Assembly: GCA_964540205.1 (NCBI GenBank) | Contig: CAZIMJ010000340.1 | Coordinates: forward strand, 1 to 6,188 | Direction: 5' to 3' | DNA from: WTAW01 sp964540205 | Lineage (GTDB): Bacteria > Acidobacteriota > Aminicenantia > Aminicenantales > Aminicenantaceae | Length of the DNA stretch: 6,188 nt | The notes under the pieces: generated by a model | What the model was told of the DNA's origin: nothing | The model's input: the letters and a program-made list of their open reading frames with translations, nothing else | The model's database searches: none | Shown here: in pieces, positions 5,911-6,188 of the stretch | Position numbering within the stretch: position 1 is the first letter of the stretch | Layout: every line of letters starts with the position of its first letter | Program-made: the position numbers and the translations under genes

Positions 5911-6102
5911 ATGTCACGAGTCATATACCTGGATTATTCACGAGTCGAGGCCAACCCACCCCACCCTAACATTAAGGTCGAGGCAGTGGCCCACGAAGCT
6001 GAAGTGAACTACCGCGAGCCGTCCCAACCTAACCCGGGCTATAACGAAGGCTTTGTAGGAAGATCAGCGGGTAGGTTGGGTCGGCGCCCGAAGGGTAAAT
6101 AA
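5911..6102 (+). CDS. Doubtful 63-residue reading frame in repeat-bearing DNA
   Basis: An open frame from ATG 5911, 11 nt after the decarboxylase stop, encodes a Pro/Arg/Glu-rich 63-residue peptide starting MSRVIYLDYSRVEANPP. The same frame is open from an ATG at 5860 inside the previous gene, which is less likely. There is no Shine-Dalgarno, no hydrophobic segment and no recognised domain. It contains repeated words (SRV twice, VEA twice) caused by DNA repeats spaced by multiples of three, and its 3' half spans an inverted repeat. MSRVIYLD faintly recalls the first residues of NifS-like enzymes, but nothing after it fits. I think it more likely non-coding than a gene. Confidence 0.2.
   Translation: MSRVIYLDYSRVEANPPHPNIKVEAVAHEAEVNYREPSQPNPGYNEGFVGRSAGRLGRRPKGK
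5914..5946 (+). repeat. Short direct repeat TCACGAGTC, two copies
   Basis: The nine-base word occurs at 5914-5922 and again at 5938-5946, a 24-nt period. A second short repeat, GTCGAGGC, overlaps the second copy (5944-5951) and recurs at 5977-5984. These sit immediately after the decarboxylase gene. They may be remains of small duplications or part of a dispersed element; chance is possible for words this short. Confidence 0.45.
6023..6080. repeat. Imperfect inverted repeat with 13-bp arms
   Basis: CCCAACCTAACCCG (6023-6036) is complementary to CGGGTAGGTTGGG (6068-6080) with one bulged A, enclosing a 31-nt loop. A related C-rich word, CCCACCCTAAC, occurs at 5960-5970. No U-run follows the right arm, so it is not a classical intrinsic terminator. 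The GTAGGTTGGGT arm resembles words I recall from dispersed hairpin repeats in several bacterial genomes, but that similarity is unverified. Confidence 0.55.
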
Positions 6103-6188
6103 TGTCGATTAGGAATAAAAGGGACATTGAAAAGTGGAATCGCCAGATTGATATTTCAGAAGAATAAGGTGAGCTATTGCAATTGTTT
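6103..6188. other. No recognisable feature at the right end
   Basis: Beyond the 63-residue frame there is only a 21-codon open frame (ATG 6102 to TAA 6165-6167, overlapping the previous stop as TAATG). A purine-rich AAGGTGAG at 6166-6173 follows and could be a Shine-Dalgarno for a gene that starts at or beyond the window edge. Nothing here can be assigned. Confidence 0.3.

Noticed and set aside
5911..5940. MSRVIYLDYS as the start of a cysteine desulfurase (NifS/IscS) fragment
   Set aside because: Only the first few residues resemble the YLDNAATT motif. The following Pro/Arg-rich sequence has no similarity, and the resemblance partly comes from the short direct repeat.

Overview
This 6.2-kb window comes from a Gram-negative (diderm) bacterium. 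All recognisable genes lie on the + strand. The order EnvC-like LytM factor, S41/Ctp-like protein, then divergent polysaccharide deacetylase (YibQ/DUF610) is typical of Proteobacteria and of the former Deltaproteobacteria (Desulfobacterota). A pyruvoyl-dependent arginine decarboxylase nearby also fits an anaerobic deltaproteobacterial lineage. That lineage is an inference from gene content; there is no rRNA or other marker to confirm it.

Layout: (1) 44-988 encodes a multi-pass membrane protein of the UPF0104 / lysylphosphatidylglycerol-synthase-TM (flippase-like) family. (2) After an 80-nt gap holding a plausible promoter, 1069-4596 is a tight three-gene cell-envelope cluster with gaps of 27 and 6 nt. 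It encodes a coiled-coil plus LytM protein of the EnvC type, a membrane-anchored PDZ/S41 protein, and a YibQ-type divergent polysaccharide deacetylase. (3) After a 93-nt gap with a good promoter-like sequence and a strong Shine-Dalgarno, 4690-5286 encodes a single-pass membrane protein that I do not recognise. (4) 5348-5899 encodes a pyruvoyl-dependent arginine decarboxylase with its self-cleavage serine. (5) The last ~290 nt (5900-6188) hold no recognisable gene. They contain C-rich direct and inverted repeats and a doubtful 63-residue reading frame.

How the genes may work together: EnvC-type proteins activate periplasmic amidases that split septal peptidoglycan. Ctp proteins with PDZ domains usually process or degrade periplasmic cell-wall enzymes, and YibQ-like proteins are often encoded beside them. 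The most notable point is that the S41 protein appears to have lost both catalytic residues (Ser to Gly at 293, Lys to Leu at 318). It sits beside a LytM protein that also lacks its metal ligands. The cluster may therefore act through protein-protein contacts rather than hydrolysis. The arginine decarboxylase is functionally separate (arginine to agmatine, for polyamines or acid/arginine metabolism). No mobile element, CRISPR array, tRNA, rRNA or convincing intrinsic terminator was seen.
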